DNA from: Litoribrevibacter albus
GTDB taxonomy: Bacteria > Pseudomonadota > Gammaproteobacteria > Pseudomonadales > Litoribrevibacteraceae
Reading direction: 5' to 3'
DNA: 64,000 bases
NCBI RefSeq assembly: GCF_030159995.1
Contig: NZ_BSNM01000002.1
Location: forward strand, 304,289-368,288
Of this stretch, positions 7,514-17,600 are shown in pieces. Numbering within the stretch: position 1 is the first letter of the stretch; each line of letters opens with the position of its first letter. The translations under genes were made by a program, and so were the position numbers. Under the pieces are notes generated by a model. It was not told where the DNA came from. It made no database searches and saw only the letters and a program-made list of their open reading frames with translations.

Positions 7514-10009
7514 ATGAAACTAACTCGTCGTGATTATATCAAGGCACAAGCAGCAGCTACGGCCGCAGCGGCAGCGGGTATTAGCTTGCCAACACAGGCA
7601 AGTAATGTGATCACCAGTTCCAAAGAAACGGAACTGAAGTGGTCAAAGGCACCGTGTCGTTTCTGTGGTACAGGTTGTAGTATCCATGTAGCTACGAAGC
7701 AAGGGAAAGTCGTGGCAACACACGGTGATATTAAGTCCGAAGTAAATAAGGGCTTGAGTTGTGTGAAGGGCTACTTCCTATCCAAAATCATGTACGGCAA
7801 GGATCGTCTGACTACGCCTTTGCTACGTAAGAAGAACGGTAAGTTCGACAAGAATGGTGACTTCGAGCCGGTATCCTGGGATGAAGCCTTCGATATCATG
7901 GAAGAGAAGTTCAAGAAAACCCTTAAAGAAAAAGGCCCGAAAGCCATTGGCATGTTTGGTTCTGGTCAATGGACTGTTTGGGAAGGGTATGCCGCGTCTA
8001 AATTGATGAAAGCCGGTTTCTTGTCCAACAACATCGAACCAAACGCACGTCACTGTATGGCGTCAGCGGTGGCTGGTTTCATGCGTACCTTTGGTATTGA
8101 TGAACCAATGGGTTGTTATGATGATATGGAAAACGCCGATGCATTCGTGCTTTGGGGTTCTAACATGGCGGAAATGCACCCGATTCTTTGGACGCGAGTG
8201 ACTGATCGTCGTTTAAGCGCACCTCATGTGAAAGTGGCGGTATTGTCTACCTACGAGCACCGTTGCTATGACTTGGCAGATATGCCAATCACCTTTGAGC
8301 CTCAATCGGACTTAGCGATCCTTAACTTCATTGCGAACTACATTATCGAGAACAATGCAGTGAACTGGGATTTCGTGAACAAGCACACGAATTTCCGTCG
8401 TGGTAATACCGACATCGGGTATGGCCTACGCCCTGAGCATCCGCTACAGCAGAAAGCTAAGAACGCAGACAAAGCGGGTGGTTCTTCACCAATGTCGTTC
8501 GACGAGTATAAAGCCTTTGTAAGCGAGTATACCGTTGAGAAAGCCAGCAAGATTTCTAAAGTTCCAGAAGATAAATTGATTGAGTTGGCGAAAATGTACG
8601 CCGATCCAAACACCAAAGTGACTTCATTCTGGACTATGGGTGTGAACCAACATACACGTGGTGTGTGGGTTAATAACCTGATTTATAACGTGCATTTGTT
8701 GACCGGTAAAATTGCTCAGCCTGGTAACAGCCCGTTCTCGCTAACTGGTCAGCCTTCAGCGTGTGGTACTGCCCGTGAGGTAGGAACCTTTGCTCACCGT
8801 CTGCCGGCAGACATGGTGGTTAAGAATCCTAAGCATCGTGAGTATGCTGAGAAAGTTTGGAAATTGCCAAAAGGCATTATTCCTGGCAAGCCTGGTTATC
8901 ATGCAGTGCTACAGAATCGTAAGTTAAAAGACAGTGAAATTAACGCTTACTGGATTCAGGTGAATAATAACCTCCAGGCGGCTCCGAATATGAATGAAGA
9001 GACCTTGCCTGGTTATCGTAATCCAGACAACTTCATTGTGGTTTCAGATGCGTATCCAACTGTGACAGCGCAAGCGGCAGACTTGGTGCTTCCAACTGCA
9101 ATGTGGGTTGAGAAAGAAGGTGCCTTCGGTAACGCAGAACGTCGTACCCAGTTCTGGCACCAATTGGTGAATGCGCCTGGCGAAGCGAAATCTGACTTGT
9201 GGCAGTTGGTTGAATTCTCCAAACGCTTCACAACGGATGAAGTGTGGCCTGCTGAAATCCTGGCTGAAAATCCATCTTATAAAGGCAAAACCTTGTTTGA
9301 AGTACTTTATAAGAATGGCAATGTGGATAAATTCCCGCTGGATCAAATCAGCAAAGATTACGAAAACTTCGAAGCGAAAGATTTCGGCTTCTATATCCAG
9401 AAAGGTCTGTTCGAAGAGTACGCTGAGTTTGGTCGTGGGCATGGTCATGATTTGGCGCCGTTCGATCGATACCATGAAGAGCGTGGTCTGCGTTGGCCAG
9501 TAGTGAATGGGAAAGAGACTAAGTGGCGCTACATTGAGGGTGAAGACCCTTATGTGAAAGCGGGTACTGGCTACCAGTTCTACGGAAAACCAGACAACAG
9601 AGCGATTATCTTTGCGTTGCCATATGAACCAGCAGCAGAAGCACCTGATAATGAATTTGATATGTGGCTCTGTACTGGCCGTGTATTGGAGCATTGGCAT
9701 TCAGGGTCTATGACTCAGCGTGTTCCTGAACTCTACAAAGCGGTTCCGAATGCAGTGTGTTTTATGAACCCGGAAGATGCGAAAAAACGTGGTTTACGTC
9801 GTGGTGATGAAATCAAAGTGATCTCTCGTCGTGGTGAAATTCGTACTCGAGTGGAAACACGTGGTCGAAACAAACCACCTGTAGGCTTGGTGTTTGTTCC
9901 TTGGTTCGATGCGTCTCAGTTGATCAACAAAGTGACTCTGGATGCAACTGATCCGATTTCGAAGCAAACAGACTACAAGAAGTGTGCAATCAAGATTGTT
10001 AAGGCGTAA
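7514..10009 (+). CDS. napA: NapA, periplasmic nitrate reductase catalytic subunit
   Basis: 831 residues, the normal length. The Tat signal peptide carries TRRDYIK followed by an Ala-rich core and a cleavage region near SLPTQA. Four cysteines, C48, C51, C55 and C83, bind the 4Fe-4S cluster. C181 in NARHCMAS is the molybdenum ligand. The protein binds bis-MGD and reduces nitrate to nitrite in the periplasm, receiving electrons from NapC through NapB. The start is supported by GAGGGGTGAAAG. GGAGAAGG and then napB follow at once. Confidence 0.98.
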   Translation: MKLTRRDYIKAQAAATAAAAAGISLPTQASNVITSSKETELKWSKAPCRFCGTGCSIHVATKQGKVVATHGDIKSEVNKGLSCVKGYFLSKIMYGKDRLTTPLLRKKNGKFDKNGDFEPVSWDEAFDIMEEKFKKTLKEKGPKAIGMFGSGQWTVWEGYAASKLMKAGFLSNNIEPNARHCMASAVAGFMRTFGIDEPMGCYDDMENADAFVLWGSNMAEMHPILWTRVTDRRLSAPHVKVAVLSTYEHRCYDLADMPITFEPQSDLAILNFIANYIIENNAVNWDFVNKHTNFRRGNTDIGYGLRPEHPLQQKAKNADKAGGSSPMSFDEYKAFVSEYTVEKASKISKVPEDKLIELAKMYADPNTKVTSFWTMGVNQHTRGVWVNNLIYNVHLLTGKIAQPGNSPFSLTGQPSACGTAREVGTFAHRLPADMVVKNPKHREYAEKVWKLPKGIIPGKPGYHAVLQNRKLKDSEINAYWIQVNNNLQAAPNMNEETLPGYRNPDNFIVVSDAYPTVTAQAADLVLPTAMWVEKEGAFGNAERRTQFWHQLVNAPGEAKSDLWQLVEFSKRFTTDEVWPAEILAENPSYKGKTLFEVLYKNGNVDKFPLDQISKDYENFEAKDFGFYIQKGLFEEYAEFGRGHGHDLAPFDRYHEERGLRWPVVNGKETKWRYIEGEDPYVKAGTGYQFYGKPDNRAIIFALPYEPAAEAPDNEFDMWLCTGRVLEHWHSGSMTQRVPELYKAVPNAVCFMNPEDAKKRGLRRGDEIKVISRRGEIRTRVETRGRNKPPVGLVFVPWFDASQLINKVTLDATDPISKQTDYKKCAIKIVKA

Positions 10010-10022
10010 GGGGAGAAGGATC

Positions 10023-10505
10023 ATGACTAAATTGACTCTTATTAAGAAATCAGTCCACGCCTTGGTAGCTTCTGTTGCTTTGGTGATTTCAATGATGACT
10101 GCATTTGCCGTGGCAGGAGAAACTTACATCTCCACGCTGCGCGGTGAGGTTGATCTGAATAAAGAGGCGGAAGCCCCGTTGATGGGTAAGGTGATGAACG
10201 AGGATGTCAAGCGCCAGCGTGCTTATCCGATGCAGCCACCGACCATTCCTCATAAAATCGACAACTATCCGGTGAACAAAAACGCCAACAAGTGTATGTC
10301 GTGTCATGCCCGTGATCGTGCAGAGGAGTCTCAGGCACCGATGGTAAGTGTGACCCACTTTATGAATCGTGATGGTAACTTCCTGGCTGAGGTGTCACCT
10401 CGTCGTTACTTCTGTAACCAATGCCATGTTGTTCAGCTTGATTCAAAACCATTGGTTGAGAATGACTTCCAGGATGTGTATCACATCATTGGCGAGAAGA
10501 AGTAA
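10023..10505 (+). CDS. napB: NapB, periplasmic diheme cytochrome c subunit
   Basis: 160 residues. A Sec signal peptide (about residues 1-30, ending near AFAVAG) precedes the mature part. Two CxxCH heme c sites are present: C91-C94-H95 (CMSCH) and C131-C134-H135 (CNQCH). It is the electron-transfer partner of NapA. The ATG at 10023 follows GGAGAAGG. The frame is open 27 codons upstream into napA, but those residues are unlike the family and would remove the signal peptide from the N-terminus. Confidence 0.96.
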   Translation: MTKLTLIKKSVHALVASVALVISMMTAFAVAGETYISTLRGEVDLNKEAEAPLMGKVMNEDVKRQRAYPMQPPTIPHKIDNYPVNKNANKCMSCHARDRAEESQAPMVSVTHFMNRDGNFLAEVSPRRYFCNQCHVVQLDSKPLVENDFQDVYHIIGEKK

Positions 10506-10521
10506 CTGAGGAGAGTGTTAT

Positions 10522-11106
10522 ATGGGCACAATTAAGAAATACCTCAGGATTCTTAGAAAGCCGAGTGTGCATTACAGCTTGGGGTTCTTAACACTGGGTG
10601 GCTTCATTGCCGGTATCATCTTCTGGGGTGCGTTTAACACCGCCCTGGAAGCAACCAATACCGAGGCTTTCTGTACTGGTTGTCACGAAATGCGTAACAA
10701 CGTCTATGAAGAGTTGAAAACAACCATCCACTTCTCAAACCGTTCTGGTGTACGTGCGAAGTGTTCCGACTGTCACGTGCCACACAACTGGACTGATAAG
10801 ATTGCTCGTAAGATGCAAGCGTCCAAGGAAGTGTGGGGCAAGATTTTCGGTACTATCGATACGCGTGAGAAGTTCCTTGAGCACCGTCGTCGTTTAGCTG
10901 AAAACGAGTGGCGGCGTCTGAAAGCGAATGATTCGTTGGAATGTCGTAACTGTCATAACTTCGAATACATGGATTTCACTCGTCAAAGTAAACGAGCAAT
11001 GGAACAACACTCTACGGCGTTGGCCAGCGGTGAGAAAACCTGTATTGATTGCCATAAAGGCATCGCACACCACCTCCCTGATATGAAGGGCGTTGAAGGC
11101 TGGTAA
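10522..11106 (+). CDS. napC: NapC, membrane tetraheme quinol dehydrogenase
   Basis: 194 residues. One membrane anchor (about residues 20-42) and four CxxCH sites at C51, C81, C141 and C174. NapC/NirT proteins oxidise menaquinol or ubiquinol in the inner membrane and pass electrons to NapB-NapA. The operon has no napGH, so NapC is the likely only quinol route here. It starts 16 bases after napB behind GAGGAGAG and is the last nap gene before a strong terminator. Confidence 0.96.
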   Translation: MGTIKKYLRILRKPSVHYSLGFLTLGGFIAGIIFWGAFNTALEATNTEAFCTGCHEMRNNVYEELKTTIHFSNRSGVRAKCSDCHVPHNWTDKIARKMQASKEVWGKIFGTIDTREKFLEHRRRLAENEWRRLKANDSLECRNCHNFEYMDFTRQSKRAMEQHSTALASGEKTCIDCHKGIAHHLPDMKGVEGW

Positions 11107-11143
11107 GTGTTAGAGGTACACTCCCAAGGAGTGAAAGGTAAAG

Positions 11144-11171
11144 AAAAACCGTCCTATATGGGCGGTTTTTT
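11144..11171 (+). terminator. Rho-independent terminator of the nap operon
   Basis: AAAAACCG-TCC (11144-11154) pairs with GGG-CGGTTTTT (11160-11170) around a 5-base loop and ends in a run of six Ts. It lies 38 bases after napC and 28 bases before the likely moaB start, so moaB should have its own promoter or depend on readthrough. Confidence 0.92.
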
Positions 11172-11198
11172 GTGATTAAAAGGGCTTGGATAACGGTT

Positions 11199-11714
11199 AT
11201 GGCACATAAAACACCTAAAGAATTTAAAGCGGCTCGCATTGCTGTACTTACGGTTTCAGATACCCGAACGTTGGAAGAAGACACGTCCGGCCAATATTTG
11301 GTGGACTCACTGACCGAAGAAGGACATCAACTGGTTGATCGTAATCTGATTGTCGATGATGTGTATATTATGCGTGCGGTGGTTTCGCAGTGGATTGCCT
11401 CTGACGAGGTTCAGGTGGTATTAATTACCGGGGGCACCGGGTTTACCGGTCGGGATACCACGCCAGAAGCGATGAGACCATTATTTGATCGGGAAATTGA
11501 GGGCTTTGGTGAGTTGTTCCGTCATGTGTCCTACGAAGAAATTGGTACATCCACGGTGCAGTCTCGTGCGTTAGCAGGTTTTGCAAATGGCACGGCGATC
11601 TTCTGTATGCCTGGGTCCACCAACGCATGCCGAACAGCTTGGACTAAAATATTGAAAGAACAGTTGGATAACCGTCATCGGCCGTGTAATTTCATGCCGC
11701 ATGTAAAACCTTAG
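11199..11714 (+). CDS. moaB: MoaB, molybdenum cofactor biosynthesis protein B
   Basis: 171 residues. The MoaB/MogA fold motifs are clear: RIAVLTVSDTRT near the start, TGGTGFTGRDTTPEA in the middle, and FCMPGSTNACRTAW near the end. In many bacteria MoaB or MogA adenylates molybdopterin before molybdenum insertion; in E. coli MoaB itself appears inactive in this step and MogA does the work. Placement just behind the molybdoenzyme NapA makes functional sense. The ATG at 11199 is preferred; an in-frame ATG at 11172 would begin inside the terminator's T run. Confidence 0.93.
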   Translation: MAHKTPKEFKAARIAVLTVSDTRTLEEDTSGQYLVDSLTEEGHQLVDRNLIVDDVYIMRAVVSQWIASDEVQVVLITGGTGFTGRDTTPEAMRPLFDREIEGFGELFRHVSYEEIGTSTVQSRALAGFANGTAIFCMPGSTNACRTAWTKILKEQLDNRHRPCNFMPHVKP

Positions 11715-11890
11715 GGACAAATGGATGGTGGTGCCGGTCTTTACGCCAAACGTGTAGTCAATCTCCTACATAGGTTGCTGCATATCTGGTAACAAGACTG
11801 GCCATCGTCCTTCTATACTCACTAGGGTGCATACGTGTTACCTGAAATAGCACAGAAAGGGATTTTTGAGCCACAGAGTTTGTGAGTATT

Positions 11891-14335
11891 ATGCGTGTAG
11901 CCTTCCAAAAAAAGATATCCACAAAGTTAGCAAAGCAAACAGTGATCATTGCTTTCTTTGTCGGACTGATTCTTAGTTCCATACAGGTCTATCTGGATTA
12001 TCAGGAACATGAAGAAAGTTTGTCTCATGCAGTAGACCAAATGATAGCGGTGTCATCGGGGTCAGCTGCCCGCGCTGTACGTACTCTGGATGAAAGTTTA
12101 GCAAAGGAAGTTGTGAATGGTTTCATGCATTACGAATTTATTCACAGTGCTGAGATCATCGATGATTTGGGCGTTCAGTTAGCCCGTTCCGAACCCGGAA
12201 CAGCTTCTGAAATTAAACCCTCCAGATTGACTGAGTGGTTGGTCGATGCAGACGAAAACTATGTTCAGCCTTTAAAAGTCAGTCAGGAGCCCGAAGCCGG
12301 TTTTGGCAAGTTGGTTTTAGTAATCGACTGGGATGTGGCTTTGTCACCTTTTTATCATCGTCTTGTGTATGTTGTTACCAGTGGCTTAGTACGAAACATG
12401 CTACTGGCTTTGATATTGTTCTATGTGTTCTATGCCGCGCTAGCGGAACCTATGCATCGGGTTGCTCAAGTCTTGCGTAAGGTGAACCCCATCAATCCTT
12501 CCGGTGCCCGTCTTTCCCAAGATCTTGTTGAACGTGGTGATGAGCTTGGCGTGATTGCTGACATGACCAATGAGTTCTTTGCCAGTGTAGAGAAAAACAT
12601 TAAGCAGAGAGACAGCGCCGAACTTCGTCTGTCTGACAGCCTTTTACAAACCCGAGAAATCATCGATAACGTACCCCATCCGATCTGTGCCCGAGACACT
12701 GAAGGCCGGTTTTTGTTTGTAAACAGCTCGTTGGCTGAGTTTTATGGATTAGATGAAGCCAAAATGGAAGAGTTGAATCAATATGAGCTTCATCGGGGGA
12801 TCAATGAAGATCAGAGTGTTGAGCTGGAAGCGGCTGACAGAAGTGTCCTTCGTACCGGAGAGAGCTGTTTTATTGCCGATTTTTGTTTAACGGATCATGA
12901 CAGCAACTTACATTATTTCCAAACCTCATTAGTTCCCTTTACCTACTTTGGGCAAGCGTCTGTTTTATCCATCATGGTAGATATCACCGCACGTAAACAG
13001 GCGGAAGAAAAAGTCATTGAACTGGCTTTTTATGATGCGCTAACCGGCTTACCTAATCGCAACTTGCTGACAGATCGTTTGGATCTCGAAATGCGTCGGG
13101 CGGAACGCCATCACTCAACGGGTGCTCTGTTGTTTATCGATTTGGATAACTTCAAAGGCGTGAATGATTCCTTTGGTCATGCGGTGGGCGATCAGGTTCT
13201 CCAGCATGTGGCGGAACAACTGAAAGGTGCTCTACGGGCTGTGGACACAGTGGCTCGTTTGGGAGGTGATGAATTCCTGGTGATCTTACCCGAGTTATCT
13301 GAAAACCTGGAAGAGGCAAAATTAAGCGCTCAATCGGTTGCCAAAATGTTAACGGAAAAGATTGCCACGCCGTTCTTTGTAAAGAATCGGGATTGGGTGA
13401 CTTCGGCCAGTATTGGCATCGCCATGTATCCGAACGACTGTAATAACGTCAATGAAGTGATGCGCTTTGCGGACACGGCGATGTATGAGGCCAAAAAGCA
13501 AGGCCGGAATAAGCATGTGTTCTTTGAAATTGATATGGCCAGTCGGGCTGAGTCCGCCTACTCATTGGAAAATGAGTTGAGGGTTGCCGTAGCTCAGAAC
13601 CAGTTTTTCCTGGTTTTCCAGCCTCAGGTGGGTGTTCAGGATGGTGTTATTCAAGGCGCCGAAGTGTTAATACGTTGGCGTCACCCTGACCGGGGGATTG
13701 TCCCGCCGTTCGAGTTTATCCCTGTATTGGAGTCCTCAGGGTTAATTTACGAAGTCGGTAAATGGATCATCAGAGAAGCCTGTTATTACATTAGAAAATG
13801 GCAGGATCTCGGGCTGTGGCATGATGAAGCCTGGCTTTCAGTGAATGTGAGTCCTAACCAATTCTATAATCCGGTGTTTGTGGACGACGTGATGGAGGCT
13901 TTGAAAGAAGCGGGGCTTTCTCCTACGGCGTTAGAGTTGGAAATTACCGAAGGGATCGTGATTCGGGATACGGAAAACACCATTAAGAAATTGGAGTTGT
14001 TACGATCCAACGGCATTCGTATTGCGATGGATGACTTTGGGACAGGCTATTCTTCCTTGTCTTACCTAAAACGCATTCCACTAGACGTACTTAAAATTGA
14101 TCAGTCTTTTGTTCGGGATATCACCGTTGATCCTACCGATAAGGCCATCGTTGAAGCCATTTTGTCGATGTCTAAAAATATTGGCCTGGAGGTGGTGGCA
14201 GAAGGGATCGAGACCGAAGAGCATTATAAGTTCTTTAAAGGAACTTCCTGTCAGCGTTATCAAGGGTATTTGTACAGCCCGCCCGTTGAGTGTAAACGCT
14301 TCGAAGATATGCTCAGAGAGCGTGTTGTCGCTTAA
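11891..14335 (+). CDS. Membrane PAS-GGDEF-EAL cyclic-di-GMP enzyme
   Basis: About 814 residues. Order: membrane helix (about 14-35), periplasmic sensor (about 36-168, with SGSAARAVRTLDESLA typical of a family seen in bifunctional c-di-GMP enzymes), second helix (about 169-187), HAMP-like linker, PAS (about 255-370), GGDEF (about 382-540), EAL (about 560-812). The cyclase motif RLGGDEF is intact, and RAVD five residues before it is an RxxD inhibitory site. The phosphodiesterase domain reads EVLIRW rather than EALLRW but keeps LEITE, DDFGTGYSS and KIDQSFV, so both activities are possible. GTG 11882 is an alternative start; ribosome sites are weak for both. Confidence 0.92.
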   Translation: MRVAFQKKISTKLAKQTVIIAFFVGLILSSIQVYLDYQEHEESLSHAVDQMIAVSSGSAARAVRTLDESLAKEVVNGFMHYEFIHSAEIIDDLGVQLARSEPGTASEIKPSRLTEWLVDADENYVQPLKVSQEPEAGFGKLVLVIDWDVALSPFYHRLVYVVTSGLVRNMLLALILFYVFYAALAEPMHRVAQVLRKVNPINPSGARLSQDLVERGDELGVIADMTNEFFASVEKNIKQRDSAELRLSDSLLQTREIIDNVPHPICARDTEGRFLFVNSSLAEFYGLDEAKMEELNQYELHRGINEDQSVELEAADRSVLRTGESCFIADFCLTDHDSNLHYFQTSLVPFTYFGQASVLSIMVDITARKQAEEKVIELAFYDALTGLPNRNLLTDRLDLEMRRAERHHSTGALLFIDLDNFKGVNDSFGHAVGDQVLQHVAEQLKGALRAVDTVARLGGDEFLVILPELSENLEEAKLSAQSVAKMLTEKIATPFFVKNRDWVTSASIGIAMYPNDCNNVNEVMRFADTAMYEAKKQGRNKHVFFEIDMASRAESAYSLENELRVAVAQNQFFLVFQPQVGVQDGVIQGAEVLIRWRHPDRGIVPPFEFIPVLESSGLIYEVGKWIIREACYYIRKWQDLGLWHDEAWLSVNVSPNQFYNPVFVDDVMEALKEAGLSPTALELEITEGIVIRDTENTIKKLELLRSNGIRIAMDDFGTGYSSLSYLKRIPLDVLKIDQSFVRDITVDPTDKAIVEAILSMSKNIGLEVVAEGIETEEHYKFFKGTSCQRYQGYLYSPPVECKRFEDMLRERVVA

Positions 14336-14679
14336 TAAGTACCCTAAATCGTGAGAAAGCTCTGACGGAGCCTGAAAGGTGAGTGAACACGCCAGCAACG
14401 GGGTATAAGAGGTGTCACAGGCTTGCTCCCTACATCCATAAGGTTGCAGGTTACTGTTGTGTTCACTCGGAACCATATAGTACGGATATTTTTGAGAATG
14501 AAAAGGTCTTAAAGAGACATATCTTATAGTGATAAACCATCGAATGGATAAGAGATTCGCCTGAATCCCTGTAATCAAGCGGGCTGGCAGGGACTTGAAT
14601 AAGTACAAGCCCCTGTATTAATTAATGAAATTCTTTATTTAGACACTTTTTTATTAGACATGCTTTAATCAAACAGTCT
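14336..14679. other. Convergent intergenic region with a wide inverted repeat
   Basis: About 340 bases between two convergent signalling genes. GAGTGAACAC (14381-14390) is the exact reverse complement of GTGTTCACTC (14459-14468), 68 bases apart. This could close a structured RNA or be a spread operator. No ORF with good features was seen; a frame antisense to the EAL gene extends into it but looks like a shadow. No clear T-tract terminator was found. Confidence 0.5.
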
Positions 14680-17600
14680 TCATTTAGAAAGGTGGTACTC
14701 CTCAATCAGAGTGATCAGCCTTTCTATTTGTTCTTTTTCTTTGGCGTCCAAAGTGCAGTTCTGCACAAGGTAATCCAGTGTTTTGATGACGGATCGCCAG
14801 CGCGGCTTCTGAGGCAGCGTTTTCTCATTCAGATACTTGTCCAGCGTTCGTGTTTTAAGCGTTCCACCGTCGATATAGATTCGCCAAATACCACTTTCCT
14901 CTGCCAGATCTGTTTTGGTTTTATTCGTGTGTTTTTGCCATAAACGCAAGGCCAGCCTCGTTGCATCCACCAGGGTGTGTCGAGCCTGTTGTGCCTGATT
15001 TATTGCGTTGCTCTCTGTTGAGATAAAGGTCGAATCTAACAGCTGGCGGTATTGAGTCTCACTGGCGGAGGGGTTGTCGTGTAGGGGGGTATTTGATCTT
15101 GTATCGCTCGATGCTGAATCGTTTGAAGTCGAACTTCCACGGGTTGAATGGTTTGGAGCTTGATTGGTATGCGTCGAGTTTATTTGCATCGAACGGATCA
15201 GTGTTGGGTTATTTAGCGAACCCAGTGATTGTGGTGAGACATTGGCGAGTTGGATCACCAATTCTTCCAACAATCGGACACGGTCTTCTATTCTATCGTT
15301 AGTGTCTAGCGATTCCGTTTTGGTGGCCTCTACACCTGCTTTCTCTATGTTTGTATTTTCTATTTCTGGAGAGTTAAGAGAGGTTGTGTGGTTTGGCGGT
15401 GATAACTCTTCGAGGATCACTGCATAGGTAGTTTTCTTATTGTGCTGGAACTGATGCACCATCAGTTGGTGATTGATCTCTGTAAACGTATTCAGCCAAC
15501 GATGATTGGGTATCAGCTTATCAAGGTTGTTTCGAATTCTATCGATTAACGGGGTTGGTTGATTATTACTAAAGATGGCTGGGTTTGAGCGAATGAGCTG
15601 CGTCATGGCCAAGTTCTGGTATTCAAGCGACAGATCTTCGTTCAGCACCAACAGCGGAGTACTGCTGGCATCAAACACGTTGAGCAGCAATTGGTTGCGA
15701 TGTTGCAATTGTTCCTGGAGTGCTTCTGTCGTTTCCAGGTGCGTGAGTAATTGTTCGTTATTCTGAGAAAGTTCATGACAGAGTGAGGCTTTAATTTGAG
15801 CATCGACCCGGACTCTCAGTTCGGCCTGATTGTAGGGTTTAGCCAAGTAATCTGACGCGCCTGCTTCAAACGCATCTACGATGTCTTTGGTTTGTTGCCG
15901 GGCTGTCAGCATGATGATGGGCAGTTCCAGATTTGAATAGCTGCTACGAACCAACCGGCAAAGCTCAAGGCCGTTAATACCAGGCATCATAATGTCGAGT
16001 AAAAGAAGATCTGGTTGTTCGTCTTTCTCTAAAGCGTCCAAGAGGTGTTGGCCGAGGCTGAAGCCTCGGAACTGATAACCAAAACCGGTTATTTGATGTT
16101 CAATGATCTGTAAATTAATGGGCTCGTCATCCACTGCCCATACCATTAAGGGGTAGTCCTGACTTCGGGTAGTGTTGTTTGTTGGGGCTTTAGGGTGAGT
16201 TGATCGATCTGTATGGCGTCGTTCTGACACTTGAGATGAATTTGTTGGCACATCGGTTAGTGAATGTGCTGACGAATCTGTTGCTGAATCTGTCGGCGTT
16301 TGTTTGATCAAATCCTTACGAGTGATTTCCTGAACTGACAGCGGCAGATGCGTCGCTGTTTCCAGTTCAAAGTAGAAGGTACTGCCATGACCTGGAATAC
16401 TTTTAACTTTTAGTTCGCTGTTATGCATTCGTAACAGGTCGCGAGTGATGGTTAACCCCAACCCATGGCCGCTTGCACTCATACCAGGTTGTGTGCCCTG
16501 ACGAAATGCTTCAAACAGTTCATTTGACTCAGATACATCAAAGCCCAGTCCCGTATCTTTAATACTGATTAGGATACGATCCTTGTCCCGAACTTCTACC
16601 GTTACACTGATATCCCCTTCGGGCGTAAATTTAATGGCATTACCGATCAGGTTAAACAGGATCTGCTGAAGCCGGCTTTCGTCCGCCATGACCTTCGGAC
16701 ACCATTGAGGGCAGTGGGTTTGGAGACTGACAGGGCGGCCCTTCAACAGAGGGCGAAGACTCTGAGTGACTTGATCTAACACCGCTGACAGATTCACTGC
16801 CACGATGTGTAGCTTGAGTTGATTATGTTTGATGCTGGAGAGGTCCAGAATGTCATTCACCAAATTCGACAACCGAACGGAAGATGAGTGAATCAGTTTG
16901 AGGTTGGTGGTTGATTCCTGGTCCAGCTGTTTTTCCTGATTCAGCACCAGCTCAGTAAGAGAAGAGATGCCGTGAATCGGGGTTCTAAGTTCATGGGAGG
17001 TTTGTGCCAGGAAATCATCTTTCATGGCGTCCAGTTTCTTCAGTTCTGTATTTTTCTGCTGTAATCGTTGGCTGAGCGCTTCTTCATTGTTCAGGCTGAA
17101 AGCGTACCTTTGATTGAGTAACCAAGCTTGCATAATCACAAAGGAGGTGACGCCCCATTCTGTCATTAACGGAAGCTGTAAAATCATGTTATGCGTCAGC
17201 ACATCAAGGAAGACTAAAACACTGAGTACGATAAAACTCAGCAGAAAGGTGACTGAAGAATTCCGTTTGTGTCTCACTGCCAGTACGGCAATTCGGAATA
17301 AATAGAGTAAACAGATAAGGATAATGACCTGATAAGGCAGGCTGCTCTGGGTGAACCAGGTAGAGGGCGTGAATAGGGTAAAAGCGCTGAACAGCAGGGC
17401 AATTGCAGTGAAGATTCGTTCAGCCTGTTTGGATCGGTATTGAGGATAAAGCTGATGCGCAAAGGCAATAAATAACGGTGCACTGATGAACATAAGAATA
17501 TGTTCCAGCCTTTGACTCAGAGTCCATGAAATAAAGGGTAACCAGTGATTAAGAATGTGTTCGCCCGTCACGCCATTTCGTATCCCAACGGCTAAGCAGA

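Noticed and set aside
9044..9700. Long open frame (218 codons) antisense to napA
   Set aside because: It lies wholly within napA, has no family resemblance or ribosome site, and is explained by napA codon bias.
14081..14608. 175-codon minus-strand frame over the end of the EAL gene
   Set aside because: Most of it is antisense to conserved EAL-domain sequence; composition and lack of homology suggest a shadow frame.
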